NCBI GenBank assembly: GCA_038144955.1
Contig: JAYQOT010000017.1
Span: forward strand, 1-42,557
DNA length: 42,557 nt
From: Ga0077527 sp038144955
GTDB lineage: Bacteria; Pseudomonadota; Gammaproteobacteria; Burkholderiales; SG8-41
Reading direction: 5' to 3'
Part shown: in pieces, positions 30,428-39,284 of the stretch
How positions within the stretch are numbered: the first letter of the stretch is position 1
Layout: each line of letters opens with the position of its first letter
Translations under genes and position numbers: made by a program
Notes under the pieces: generated by a model
Database searches by the model: none
What the model saw: only the letters and a program-made list of their open reading frames with translations
What the model was told of the DNA's origin: nothing

Positions 30428-31399
30428 ATGAACAAACGCCTTTGCATCGTGGCCGCGATCAGCTGCACGACTGCATTATCAGGATTTGCGATTGCCGCCG
30501 ACAGCTACCCTTCACGCCCGGTCCGCGTCATCGTGCCGCAGAGTGCCAGCGGCTCCACCGACGTCGCCACCCGCATCGTCACCGACCGGCTGGGCATTGC
30601 GCTGAAGCAGAACTTCGTCGTCGACAACCGTCCCGGAGCCGGCAGCCTGACCGGAACCGACCTGGTGGCCAAGGCCAATCCCGACGGCTACACGCTGCTT
30701 GCCATTGCCGCCTCGTTCACGATCACACCGGCCATGCACGGCAAGATGCCGTTCGACCCGGTGCGCGATTTCATCCCCATCACCCAGTTCGCCGACCTGC
30801 CGCACATCCTCGTCGTCCACCCCTCGGTGCCGGCCAAGTCAGTCGCGGAACTGGTGGCCCTGCTGAAAAGCAAGCCCGGTGCCATCACCTGCGCTTTCAG
30901 CGGCGTCGGCACCAGCACCCACCTCGCCACCGAGTTGTTCCAGCACATCAGCGGCACCAAGATGCTGCTGGTGCCCTACAAGGGCGGCTCGCCGGCGATG
31001 ACTGCCCTGCTCGGCGGTGAAGTGCAGGCCAATTTTTCCGCGAGCTCGACCAGCCTGCCGCACATCCGCGCCGGCAAGATCCGCGCGCTGGCGGTCACCG
31101 GCGTCAAGCGTTCCGTTGCCGCGCCTGAACTGCCGACGATGGCCGAAGCCGGGATCAAGGGCTACCAGCACTCGTCCTGGGTCGGCATGCTGGCGCCAGC
31201 CAAAACGCCTGCGCCGATCATCAAGCTGCTGCATGCCGAGTCGGTGAAGATCATCAACACCGACGAGGTCAAAAAACTCTTCCTCCGCCGCGGCATGGAG
31301 GCGGAGGGCAACACGCCAGAGGCATTCGCCGCCGACATCCGCAGCGACGTCGAAAAGTGGAAAAAGCTGGTTCAGGCCGCGGGTATCAAGGGACGCTGA
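30428..31399 (+). CDS. Second Bug-family tricarboxylate receptor
   Basis: This 323-residue receptor has a signal peptide (CIVAAISCTTALSGFAIA, then AD) and the motifs YPSRPVRVIVPQSASGSTDV, VVDNRPGAGSLTGTDLVAKA and NPDGYTLLAIAASF. The QSASGS segment replaces the PAGG seen in the partner receptor, so ligand contacts probably differ. It ends operon B and is followed within 25 bp by a perfect bidirectional terminator. As with the others, no membrane permease genes are next to it. Confidence 0.87.
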   Translation: MNKRLCIVAAISCTTALSGFAIAADSYPSRPVRVIVPQSASGSTDVATRIVTDRLGIALKQNFVVDNRPGAGSLTGTDLVAKANPDGYTLLAIAASFTITPAMHGKMPFDPVRDFIPITQFADLPHILVVHPSVPAKSVAELVALLKSKPGAITCAFSGVGTSTHLATELFQHISGTKMLLVPYKGGSPAMTALLGGEVQANFSASSTSLPHIRAGKIRALAVTGVKRSVAAPELPTMAEAGIKGYQHSSWVGMLAPAKTPAPIIKLLHAESVKIINTDEVKKLFLRRGMEAEGNTPEAFAADIRSDVEKWKKLVQAAGIKGR

Positions 31400-31420
31400 A
31401 CCGGTTAGTTCAAATGCGCA

Positions 31421-31449
31421 AAAAAAGCCGGGCAATGCCCGGCTTTTTT
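31421..31449. terminator. Bidirectional rho-independent terminator
   Basis: GCCGGGC-AAT-GCCCGGC (31427-31443) is flanked by six A on the left and six T on the right. It can end both operon B and the opposing universal stress protein gene. Confidence 0.9.
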
Positions 31450-31465
31450 CATGTCCGCCATGCTG

Positions 31466-31951
31466 TTACTTGGACGTGGTGTCCTTGTCCGGATGATCCG
31501 AACTCATCAGTGCGCGGAAAGTCAGCACCGGGATCGAAGCTCGATGCAGCACGCGAGTGGCTTCGCTGCCCATGATCAGCGACACCAGGCCGCGGCGATA
31601 GCGCGAGGTCATCACGATCAGATCGCAACCCTTCTCGTTGGCGGTATCGACGATGGCGTCGTAGGCGTGCGGCGCTTTGACGATCAGCGTATCGCAGGAA
31701 ACCCCTGCCTCATCAGCCGTCTTTTTCACGTGAGCCAGAAAGGCTTCGGCGCGGGCCCGGTCGCGCTCCTCCAGCCCGGCATCCAGGTCGGTGGGCACGA
31801 TGCCCTCCGGACCCATCAGCATCTGGTAATCCTGCATGACATGAATGCCTGTAACTCTGGCCCCGCAAAGTTTGGCCAGTTCGATGCCGCGCACCACGGC
31901 CCGCTCGGAATGATCAGAGCCGTCGGTCGGCATCAGGATATGTTTGAACAT
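31466..31951 (-). CDS. Universal stress protein (UspA family)
   Basis: This 161-residue protein has the Usp fold: MFKHILMPTDGSDHSERAVV, LAKLCGARVTGIHVMQD, GCDLIVMTSRYRRGLVSLIM then GSEATRVLHRASIPVLTFR. The late loop RRGLVSLIMGSEA retains much of the ATP-binding pattern. It should act in the cytoplasm during stress. The ATG at 31951 follows GGAGGAC; the seven extra codons upstream have no such site. No FNR box was found in the 190-bp gap (31952-32141) upstream, which contains only a short TCACGG/CCGTGA inverted repeat near 31977-31995. Confidence 0.9.
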   Translation of the reverse strand: MFKHILMPTDGSDHSERAVVRGIELAKLCGARVTGIHVMQDYQMLMGPEGIVPTDLDAGLEERDRARAEAFLAHVKKTADEAGVSCDTLIVKAPHAYDAIVDTANEKGCDLIVMTSRYRRGLVSLIMGSEATRVLHRASIPVLTFRALMSSDHPDKDTTSK

Positions 31952-32141
31952 GAGTCCTCCTCTCCGGTCCAAAACATCACGGAACGCTGCCGTGAGGGGC
32001 TATGTTCACTCACTTCCGCCGTCGCGTCCAACGGCTATCGGCAAAAAGCAGAGTGCGGCGGCCACCCGGAGCCGCTTCAGCAACCAGAGCAGGATAAAAT
32101 ATCCATTAAAAACATGGGCTTATGAAAGGCACGCGAAGAAA

Positions 32142-33788
32142 CTATTTTTTCTTCGGTTGCTTGTCCGGTCGATAACTGGTCTCAGGTCGCAAGCCCTGTC
32201 GCCTTGCCTGCTCACTGATGCGGCCGTTTTCCAGGTAACCGCCCGTCGCCGCTCGTCGCGCGCCCTCGTCCCAGACCTGCAGCCAGTCACCCTCCGGTGA
32301 ACCGTACCAGGGCGACTGCGGCCGCAATTTCGGCAATCCGATCTCTTCCCAGATCTTGCGCGCGCCTTCCATGTATTCACGCTTGGGCAAAGCCAGCGGC
32401 GGCAGCACTTCCTTGGCCGTCGCATCGATCAGCAGCGTGGCGTCTTCCTGGTCGGTTTCGTGCTCGCGCTCCGGTCCGTGCCCGCCACTGCGGTGCTTCA
32501 ACACCTGCAGATCCTCAGCAGGATTCATGCGGAACGCCAGCGCCCAGAACAACGCATCGGAATTTTCGGGGTCGATGTCTTCGTTCACCGCGATGCCGAT
32601 CTTGCCGCAATCGGCCTTGAACGCACTCATCCCGTAAAGGGCGCGCCACACTTCGCTGCGCAGCGTGCCCTGCTCCACTGTAACCACGGTCATCCGCCGC
32701 AGCGCCGTCATGCGCTCGTGCAGTGTCACGCGCTTGACGCCTTTGATGCCCAGCGTGTTGCGCAGATGGGAAAGAAACATCGGCTCGAACGAAACTCGCT
32801 TGATCGCGCTCGACTCGCTGGGCGTGACCTGGCTCAGGTATGACGCAACGATCGCATCCTTGCGATGCGTGATCGCAGTAACTCGCATCGGCATGTTGAA
32901 CTGCTCAAGTGCGACATGGCCGTGCGACTCACCAAACGGACCTTCCGGCTCGACGTGTTCGGTGTCGATCAATCCTTCGATGACGATCTCCGCTTCGGCA
33001 GGCACCAGCAGATCCACGGTTTTGGCGCGCACCACATTGATCGGTGCACCGGCCACACCACCGGCAACGCCAACTTCGTCGAGATCGATCGGCAGTTTCA
33101 TTGGTGCAACGAAAGCCACGCAGGGTGGCGCGCCGAGCACGATGGCCACCGGCATGGTCTTGTCGCCGCGTTTCTGATGTTTCTGGTAATGGCGGAAGCC
33201 GCCGGCGCCGCCGACGCGTGTCGCCATGCGCACGACCAGGCGATCCGGCGCCTTCAGCCCCGCCCGGTAAGTGCCGTGATTCTGGATCCCGGTTTCCGGA
33301 TCTTTGGTGATGACGTTGGTCGCGGTCAGGGTTGGTGCACCGTCGAAACCCGGCGTCGACACCGGGATCGGCAGCGCATCGAGTCCATTCCCCTTGCCTT
33401 TCAGGGCCTTCCCGGTAATCACCACCTCCTGGCAGGCGCCGGTTTTGACGACCTTGGGCGGCAACGGATTGGCAATGGCGCGATCCCAGCGCTGCTGCAC
33501 TTCATCGAGCGGAACCCCCATGCCCACGCCGTAGATTTCGCGATTGCCGGCAAAGGCGCCGACCACGACCGGGAATTTGTACTTGCGGCCCTGCGCATTG
33601 ACGACGTTTTTGAACAGGAACGCCTTGCGCTCATGCTCCTCGATGCCGCCGACATACTGCCAGCGCACCAGCGGGTGCATTTCGGAATCCTTGTCGACCG
33701 GCCGGTCGATTTCGACCAGCAGGCCGCGCTTGCGCAACGCATCGAGATGTTGGTGAAGATCGGCATAACCGCGATGCGTTTTTTTCAT
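32142..33788 (-). CDS. UbiD-family decarboxylase (prenyl-FMN type)
   Basis: This 548-residue protein matches the UbiD/Fdc family: PIPVSTPGFDGAPTLTATNV, GIQNHGTYRAGLKAPDRLVV (active-site Arg near 175), and the paired glutamates Glu282 and Glu287 in EPEGPFGESHGH, plus a long C-terminal part. These enzymes decarboxylate aromatic or alpha,beta-unsaturated acids with prenylated FMN. The maturase UbiX is not in this window. The ATG at 33788 follows GAGGG; an upstream in-frame start overlaps the methyltransferase gene. It lies 11 bp after that gene, in one operon. Confidence 0.88.
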   Translation of the reverse strand: MKKTHRGYADLHQHLDALRKRGLLVEIDRPVDKDSEMHPLVRWQYVGGIEEHERKAFLFKNVVNAQGRKYKFPVVVGAFAGNREIYGVGMGVPLDEVQQRWDRAIANPLPPKVVKTGACQEVVITGKALKGKGNGLDALPIPVSTPGFDGAPTLTATNVITKDPETGIQNHGTYRAGLKAPDRLVVRMATRVGGAGGFRHYQKHQKRGDKTMPVAIVLGAPPCVAFVAPMKLPIDLDEVGVAGGVAGAPINVVRAKTVDLLVPAEAEIVIEGLIDTEHVEPEGPFGESHGHVALEQFNMPMRVTAITHRKDAIVASYLSQVTPSESSAIKRVSFEPMFLSHLRNTLGIKGVKRVTLHERMTALRRMTVVTVEQGTLRSEVWRALYGMSAFKADCGKIGIAVNEDIDPENSDALFWALAFRMNPAEDLQVLKHRSGGHGPEREHETDQEDATLLIDATAKEVLPPLALPKREYMEGARKIWEEIGLPKLRPQSPWYGSPEGDWLQVWDEGARRAATGGYLENGRISEQARRQGLRPETSYRPDKQPKKK

Positions 33789-33799
33789 GCGCCGCACCC

Positions 33800-34630
33800 T
33801 CAGCCTTTGCGGGTCGCCGTCCACGGCGTAGTTTTACCGCCGCTGGTCACCGTGCCTTCAATGCGGTTGCCGTTGACCTTGCCATCGTAGCGTGCGTTGC
33901 CGGACGTGAAACCGATCTGGTCACCGCGCATGCGGCCGTTGAGCACCGGCGCGACTTTCCCGCCCGTGCTGCTCATCGACCCATGGACCATCTGGAACTC
34001 CTGGGCGAACTTGATTTCATCCCTTCCCGAAACCCATGTTCCCTCGACATTGGCCGGAACTATCCACAGATAGGCAGTGCAATAGCTGGTGCAATCCCCG
34101 GGGGCACTCTGGCTTTCATCGTGTTTCCAGTCACCCATCGAAAACGAATTGGAAACCACGCGGGTACCGGGTTTCATTTTGAGGATGGTCGGGCGCAGCT
34201 TGACGTTGAGTTCAGGCAGCAAAAACAGCGTGATCACCGTCGCCTTGGAAAAATTGGTTTCAAAAATGTCGCCATGAATGAAAGTCGCCTTGCCGGTGAC
34301 ACCGGCTTTTTCGGCGTTACGCCGCGAGAGCTGGACCATGTCCGGGTTGTATTCAACGCCGAAAGCCGTGGCCCCGCGCTTGGCAGCGGTGATTACCGTG
34401 CGGCCATCGCCGGAACCGAGATCGTAATGAATGTCCTTGGCGGTCAACTTGGCCATGTCGAGCATGCGATCGACCAGCGATTGCGCCGTTGGAACCCAAA
34501 CCACGTCCTTGCCTTCCTGCCCTACTTCAGGCTGGTATTCGGCAGCCAGCGACTGTACCGGCGCTGCTACGGCAAACAATAAAAACGCCAGCGCGACAGA
34601 CGCACGGCGCACGCCAATCATCACGTTCAT
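33800..34630 (-). CDS. Exported SAM-methyltransferase-like protein with beta-rich C terminus
   Basis: A signal peptide (RASVALAFLLFAVAAPVQSL then AA) is followed by a class I methyltransferase domain (IHYDLGSGDGRTVITAAKRG, then GVEYNPDMVQLSRRNAEKAG). A further region of about 90 residues has short beta motifs (GRMRGDQIGFTSGNARYDGK then VNGNRIEGTV). The combination is unusual, and export would place it away from SAM. The ATG at 34630 is used because CTGGAG lies eight bases upstream. The gene precedes the UbiD gene in the same operon. Its role, perhaps as a ligand-binding protein, is unknown. Confidence 0.75.
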   Translation of the reverse strand: MNVMIGVRRASVALAFLLFAVAAPVQSLAAEYQPEVGQEGKDVVWVPTAQSLVDRMLDMAKLTAKDIHYDLGSGDGRTVITAAKRGATAFGVEYNPDMVQLSRRNAEKAGVTGKATFIHGDIFETNFSKATVITLFLLPELNVKLRPTILKMKPGTRVVSNSFSMGDWKHDESQSAPGDCTSYCTAYLWIVPANVEGTWVSGRDEIKFAQEFQMVHGSMSSTGGKVAPVLNGRMRGDQIGFTSGNARYDGKVNGNRIEGTVTSGGKTTPWTATRKG

Positions 34631-34689
34631 TTGGATTCTCCAGATTGATGTCATGCGGAACGACCAGGGGAAATTCGGGATTACTGGTC

Positions 34690-34709
34690 GGATGATACCG
34701 GATTCATCC
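34690..34709. promoter_or_regulatory. Candidate operator palindrome
   Basis: GGATGATACCGGATTCATCC is symmetric at 16 of 20 bases around a CCGG centre. It lies in the 131-bp divergent gap between the exported methyltransferase and the molybdoenzyme, so it could regulate both directions. The regulator is not identified; none is encoded in this window. Confidence 0.45.
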
Positions 34710-34761
34710 GTCCCTGCAGACCTGTCAGGGCCGCTGGACCCCGCGGCCGCCCCGCCCCACA

Positions 34762-36831
34762 ATGGCGGCCATGGACTCCGGACAACCCGACCGCCACACC
34801 GTCAAAGCCGCCTGCCCCCACGACTGCCCGGACACCTGTGGTCTCGACATCACGGTGGAGAACGGGAAAGCGATTGCGGTCAAAGGCAACGACATGCCTT
34901 TCACTGAAGGCACGCTGTGCACCAAGGTTGCCCGCTATCTGGACCGCACCTACGCGCCGTCACGCATCCTTCACCCGCTGAAACGCATTGGCCGCAAGGG
35001 TGAAGGCCGCTTCGCGCGCATTTCCTGGGACGAAGCGCTGGATACCATCGCCGCACGTTTCAAGGCGATAGCCGCCGAAGATCCCCAGCAGATTCTTCCC
35101 GTCAGCTATGCCGGCGCAATGGGCATGGTCAGCTACGCCTCGATCGACAGGCGCTTTTTCTATCGTCTCGGCGCGAGCCTGCTGGAACGCACCTTGTGTT
35201 CATCCGCCGGCAAGGCCGGAGTCAAGATCACCCTCGGCGGATCGGTGGGTTGCGATCCGGAACAGGCAGAGCATGCGAAGCTGATCATCATCTGGGGCTC
35301 CAACCCGGTCAATTCCAACCTGCACTTCTGGACCCGCTGCCAGCAGGCCAAGCGCCGCGGCGCTAAGCTGGTCATCATCGATCCGCTGCGCAACGACACC
35401 GCGGAAAAATGCCACCAGCACATTGCTCCGTATCCCGGCACAGATGCCGCGCTCGCGCTGGCGATGATGCACGTGATCATCAGCGAAGGGCTGACCGACA
35501 ACGAATACATCGCGAAACACACGTTGGGCTACGAAAAGCTCGCGGAACGCGTGCGCGAATGGACGCCACAGCGCGCCGCCGCAATCTGCGGCATCTCCAC
35601 AGAAGAAATCGTCACCCTCGCCCGCGAATATGCCGGCACCCGCCCGGCGATGATCCGCATGAACTACGGCCTGCAACGCCACGCCGGCGGCGGCATGGCG
35701 GTGCGCACCATCGCCTGCCTGCCGGCGCTGACCGGGGCCTGGCGCGACGCGGCCGGCGGCACGGTGCTGACCACGGCCGACTTCTACGGTTTCAACCACC
35801 AGGCACTCGAACGCCCCGACCTGATCCGTGGCAAACCGCGGGTCATCAACATGGCCGCGCTCGGCGATGCGCTGACGACGGCACAGCCGCCGGTAAAAGC
35901 TGTGCTGGTCTACAACACCAACCCGGTTGCTGTGTGTCCCGAATCGCGCAAGGTCATTGCCGGCTTCGCGCGCGAAGACCTTTTCACGGTGGTGCACGAC
36001 ATTTTCCAGACCGACACCGCGGATTACGCCGACATCATCCTGCCGGCAACAACGCAGCTCGAACAGTTCGACATCCACAAGTCATACGGCCACCTCTACG
36101 TCCAGGCTTCACAACCGGCGATCCCCCCGGTCGGTGAAGCCAAGGCCAATGCCGAAGTGTTCCGCCTGCTTGCCGAACGCATGGGCTTTGACGATGCCTG
36201 CCTGCGCGATTCCGATGAGGACATCTGCCGCCAGGCACTGGATTCGAAAGCACCTGCTCTGGGTGGTCTGACCTGGGAAACACTGAAGGAAAAAGGCTGG
36301 CAGCGGCTGAAAGTAGCGCCGGCACCTTTCGCCAACGGCGGTTTTCCGACGCCATCAGGCAAATGTGAATTCTGGAGCGAGACGGCAAAAGCCCAGGGGC
36401 ATGACCCACTGCCAAACTACACGCCGCCGCGTGAAGGCCCGACCAGCAACCCGGCACTGGCACAACAGTTTCCGCTGGCATTCATTTCGCCGCCGCACCG
36501 GCACTTCCTCAACTCCTCTTTTGCCAATCTCGATTTCGCACTGAAGGATGCCGGAGTGCCGACGCTGGACATCCACCCCGACGACGCCGCCGCGCGCGGC
36601 ATCCGGGAAGACGACATGGTGCGGGTTTTCAACGACCGCGGTGAATACACGCTGCGTGCACGCATCACCGACAAGGTGCGGCACGGCGTGGTGTCAGCGC
36701 CGTCGGTATGGTGGAAAAAACTGTCACCGGACAAGCGCAATGCCAACGAGGTGACTTCGCAGGCCATTGCCGACATGGGCGGAGCCGCGACTTATTACGA
36801 CTGCCTGGTGGAAGTCAGGCAGGCGGACTGA
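34762..36831 (+). CDS. DMSO-reductase-family molybdopterin oxidoreductase
   Basis: This 689-residue protein has an N-terminal 4Fe-4S motif CPHDCPDTCGL (Cys18, 22, 26) with Cys53 in EGTLCTK. It then has the bis-MGD folds (ISWDEALDTIAARF, LIIIWGSNPVNSNLHFWT, LVIIDPLRNDTAEK, VLVYNTNPVAVCPESRKV, IILPATTQLEQFD) and a C-terminal barrel (LDIHPDDAAARGIREDDMVR). There is no Tat signal, so it acts in the cytoplasm. The Cys/Ser in ERTLCSSAGKAG (near 146) is a candidate Mo ligand. The substrate is unknown. The first ATG lacks a clear ribosome site and a second lies three codons later. An MFS transporter follows 80 bp downstream. Confidence 0.87.
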   Translation: MAAMDSGQPDRHTVKAACPHDCPDTCGLDITVENGKAIAVKGNDMPFTEGTLCTKVARYLDRTYAPSRILHPLKRIGRKGEGRFARISWDEALDTIAARFKAIAAEDPQQILPVSYAGAMGMVSYASIDRRFFYRLGASLLERTLCSSAGKAGVKITLGGSVGCDPEQAEHAKLIIIWGSNPVNSNLHFWTRCQQAKRRGAKLVIIDPLRNDTAEKCHQHIAPYPGTDAALALAMMHVIISEGLTDNEYIAKHTLGYEKLAERVREWTPQRAAAICGISTEEIVTLAREYAGTRPAMIRMNYGLQRHAGGGMAVRTIACLPALTGAWRDAAGGTVLTTADFYGFNHQALERPDLIRGKPRVINMAALGDALTTAQPPVKAVLVYNTNPVAVCPESRKVIAGFAREDLFTVVHDIFQTDTADYADIILPATTQLEQFDIHKSYGHLYVQASQPAIPPVGEAKANAEVFRLLAERMGFDDACLRDSDEDICRQALDSKAPALGGLTWETLKEKGWQRLKVAPAPFANGGFPTPSGKCEFWSETAKAQGHDPLPNYTPPREGPTSNPALAQQFPLAFISPPHRHFLNSSFANLDFALKDAGVPTLDIHPDDAAARGIREDDMVRVFNDRGEYTLRARITDKVRHGVVSAPSVWWKKLSPDKRNANEVTSQAIADMGGAATYYDCLVEVRQAD

Positions 36832-36911
36832 CTGCCGGACGCTTACAAACCTTCACCACATTCCGGACTGATTTACCCCGTGCGCTTCGGGTTCCGGTAA
36901 AAACGTCCACC

Positions 36912-38165
36912 ATGACAACCCCTCAAATTCCCAGGGTTCATTACGCCTGGATCGTTCTTGCCGCAGCCTGCGTCCTGAGCATCGTCAGTCGCGCTGATTC
37001 AGCCTCGTTCGCGGTGCTGGTCGACCCACTGGTCGAAAGGTTCGACTGGAAACGGGGCGACATCGGGCTCGCCTATTCGCTGGCCTTCCTCTGCAGCATG
37101 CCCGCGATGCTGGTCTTCGGTTGGCTGGGCGACCGCTGCAGCGCGCGGACACTGATGTTCGGCGCGTCGCTGATGATTTCTGCCGGCACGGTAATGCTCG
37201 GCATGATCACCGAGCTGTGGCAGCTCTACGTCCTCTACGGCGTTTTCGTCGGCGCCCTCGGCAACGCCGCCTTCCAGGTACTGCTGCCGGTGATCATGAC
37301 TCGCTGGTTCGAGAAGAAAATGGGGCTCGCACTGGGTTTTTACTGGGCCGCGCTGGGTGCAGGACCCGCCGTCTTTGCGCCGCTGTTCCGCTGGCTGATC
37401 GAGAACCGTGGCTGGGAATCCGCGTTCATGGTGCTGGGTGCCGGCTTCGGGGTGATACTGCTGTTGTTTTCCTCGCTGATCCGGACCAGTCCTGCCGAAA
37501 TGGGCATGACCGCCTACGGCGCAGCGGAGCCGACGGACAAACAATCATCTGCTGCCGACGCTCCTGTCAGCCTGCGTTCCGTGCTCGCGCGCCGGCCGGT
37601 ATGGCTGCTTACCGGTTGCCACCACCTCGGTTGCGCCAGTCATGCCGTGATACTGGCGCATGGCGTCTCAATGGCAACCCATCATGGCGTGCCGGGTCTG
37701 CAGGCAGCCGGGGTGCTGAGCACCATCGCCGGGGTGTCCATCGTCAGCCGCTTCTCCTTTTCGCTGCTTACCGAACGCTTTGGCGGCCGCACCGTGCTGT
37801 CTTTCGCCATTTTCGGTCAGAGCGTTTCGATCCTTGCGCTTCTGTTCGCCACCGAAGCCTGGCACTTCTACGTTTTCGCAGTCGTGTTCGGTCTGTGCTA
37901 CGGCGGCGAAATGGTCGGCTTTCCGATCATCAACAGACAGCTGTTCGGCCCGAAAGCGCCGTTGAGTTCCATCTTTTCTTTCGAGATGATCGGTGCGAGC
38001 ACCGGAATGGCGCTCGGCGGCTGGCTGGGCGGAACACTGTTTGACCACTCAGGCAACTATACCTCCGCCATACTGGTCGCCTCGGCCATCGGCTTTGTCG
38101 CGCTGCCACTGGCACTTTGGTTGCCCCGCCACCGGCGCGAGGCTGCAGCCATAGCAGCAGCGTAG
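36912..38165 (+). CDS. MFS transporter (oxalate/formate or monocarboxylate type)
   Basis: This 417-residue membrane protein has about twelve hydrophobic helices and the MFS motifs LVFGWLGDRCSARTLMFGAS (after helix 2) and FSFSLLTERFGGRTVLSFAI (after helix 8). The RWFEKKMGLALGFYWAALGA helix-4/5 stretch resembles the oxalate:formate and monocarboxylate exchangers. The ATG at 36912 is preferred; a longer frame runs back into the molybdoenzyme gene. The ribosome site is weak. Its link to the upstream molybdoenzyme suggests that it moves the substrate, which is inferred. Confidence 0.83.
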   Translation: MTTPQIPRVHYAWIVLAAACVLSIVSRADSASFAVLVDPLVERFDWKRGDIGLAYSLAFLCSMPAMLVFGWLGDRCSARTLMFGASLMISAGTVMLGMITELWQLYVLYGVFVGALGNAAFQVLLPVIMTRWFEKKMGLALGFYWAALGAGPAVFAPLFRWLIENRGWESAFMVLGAGFGVILLLFSSLIRTSPAEMGMTAYGAAEPTDKQSSAADAPVSLRSVLARRPVWLLTGCHHLGCASHAVILAHGVSMATHHGVPGLQAAGVLSTIAGVSIVSRFSFSLLTERFGGRTVLSFAIFGQSVSILALLFATEAWHFYVFAVVFGLCYGGEMVGFPIINRQLFGPKAPLSSIFSFEMIGASTGMALGGWLGGTLFDHSGNYTSAILVASAIGFVALPLALWLPRHRREAAAIAAA

Positions 38166-38210
38166 TTCCGCGGAAAAATCAGGCCCCCGGTCGACCCGAA
38201 CGGGCCAGGT

Positions 38211-39284
38211 TCAGACCGCGAAACGCACCACCCGGTTGCGGCCTTGTTTCTTTGCCTGGTACATCGCGCGGTCTGCCCGGGCCTGGATGGCATCCATGCT
38301 GCGCCCGTCCTCGGGGTAGCAGGCCAGCCCGATGCTGACGCTGGTCTGGATATGCCGGCCTTCGTAATCCAGGGTCGAAGTGGCTACGGCCTGGAGTATC
38401 CGCTGCGCCACCTCGGTCGCACGGTCGGCAGCTGTTTCCGGCAACAGGGCAACAAATTCATCGCCGCCATAACGCGCCAGCACGTCGGTATGGCGCAGCT
38501 CGCCAGCGATGCAGTCGGCGACCAGGCTGAGCAGGCGGTTGCCGGCCTCGTGACCATAAGCGTCGTTCACTGCCTTGAGATTGTCCGAGTCGATCATCAA
38601 CAGCGTCGCCGGCCGGTTGTAGCGCACTGCCTGGGCAAACAGGCGGTCCACCATGATCGTGAAACCGCGCATGTTGTAGAGCCCGGTGAGCTCATCGGTT
38701 TCCGCCAGCAGCCGCGCCCGGTTCAATCCGAAGCGGATATCCTCGGAAAACATCGTGGTGATGTAGGCCACCAGCAGCATCGGCGCCAGCTGGCCGGCAA
38801 GGCCACCAAGATACGTGGGGGAAAACATTGACCCTGAATGCGTATTTTCTCCAAGCAGGACAAAACAGGCTGCAATCAGCGCCATTTCCAGCATCGTGAC
38901 CAGCTTGCCGAGGGTAAGTGCGCTGGTGATGATGACCAGCAGGTAGGTATTGACCAGCGGGCTCGTCAGCTTCCCGGTAAACCACAATACCCAGGTGATG
39001 AATACCAGCATCGCAAAGGTTTCGATCGCGATCTTCAGGCGCGACTCGGACTTGTAGAAATTTGCGTAGCGGAAGCTCATCACGAAAGCCGCGTAAAAGA
39101 ACAGCGCCATCGAAATGGCCACACGGTCGTCCGGAGAAGGCCCTTCAAAAAACTGGTAGAGCAGAACCAGCACCAGCAGGAGCCACTCTATTTCGGCAAC
39201 AGTACGGGATATGCCGCGCAATTCTTCCTGTGCGATGCTCAGCACTTCGGATCCGTTAGACCGTTCTTGCCCGTTTCTGCTCAC
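38211..39284 (-). CDS. Membrane-bound diguanylate cyclase (GGDEF)
   Basis: This 357-residue protein has an N-terminal membrane part with about five or six helices (residues 34-178) and no recognised sensor fold. A GGDEF domain follows, with YGGDEFVALLP (273-277) and an inhibitory RxxD site RHTD (264-267) five residues before it. Both are intact, so it should make cyclic di-GMP and be feedback-inhibited. The start is GTG with a GGGGAG site upstream. The 147-bp gap upstream (39285-39431) has a GTTTTCAGT inverted repeat (39306-39314 and 39377-39385), which may be an operator. Confidence 0.9.
   Translation of the reverse strand: MSRNGQERSNGSEVLSIAQEELRGISRTVAEIEWLLLVLVLLYQFFEGPSPDDRVAISMALFFYAAFVMSFRYANFYKSESRLKIAIETFAMLVFITWVLWFTGKLTSPLVNTYLLVIITSALTLGKLVTMLEMALIAACFVLLGENTHSGSMFSPTYLGGLAGQLAPMLLVAYITTMFSEDIRFGLNRARLLAETDELTGLYNMRGFTIMVDRLFAQAVRYNRPATLLMIDSDNLKAVNDAYGHEAGNRLLSLVADCIAGELRHTDVLARYGGDEFVALLPETAADRATEVAQRILQAVATSTLDYEGRHIQTSVSIGLACYPEDGRSMDAIQARADRAMYQAKKQGRNRVVRFAV

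Noticed and set aside
30213..30431. Short plus-strand open frame in the gap before the last Bug gene
   Set aside because: It overlaps the ThDP gene end and the palindrome, and has no ribosome site or motif.
21910..31399. Complete nicotinate maleamate pathway
   Set aside because: NicX, NicF and NicE are not encoded here. Only Mo hydroxylase and hydrolase resemblances exist.
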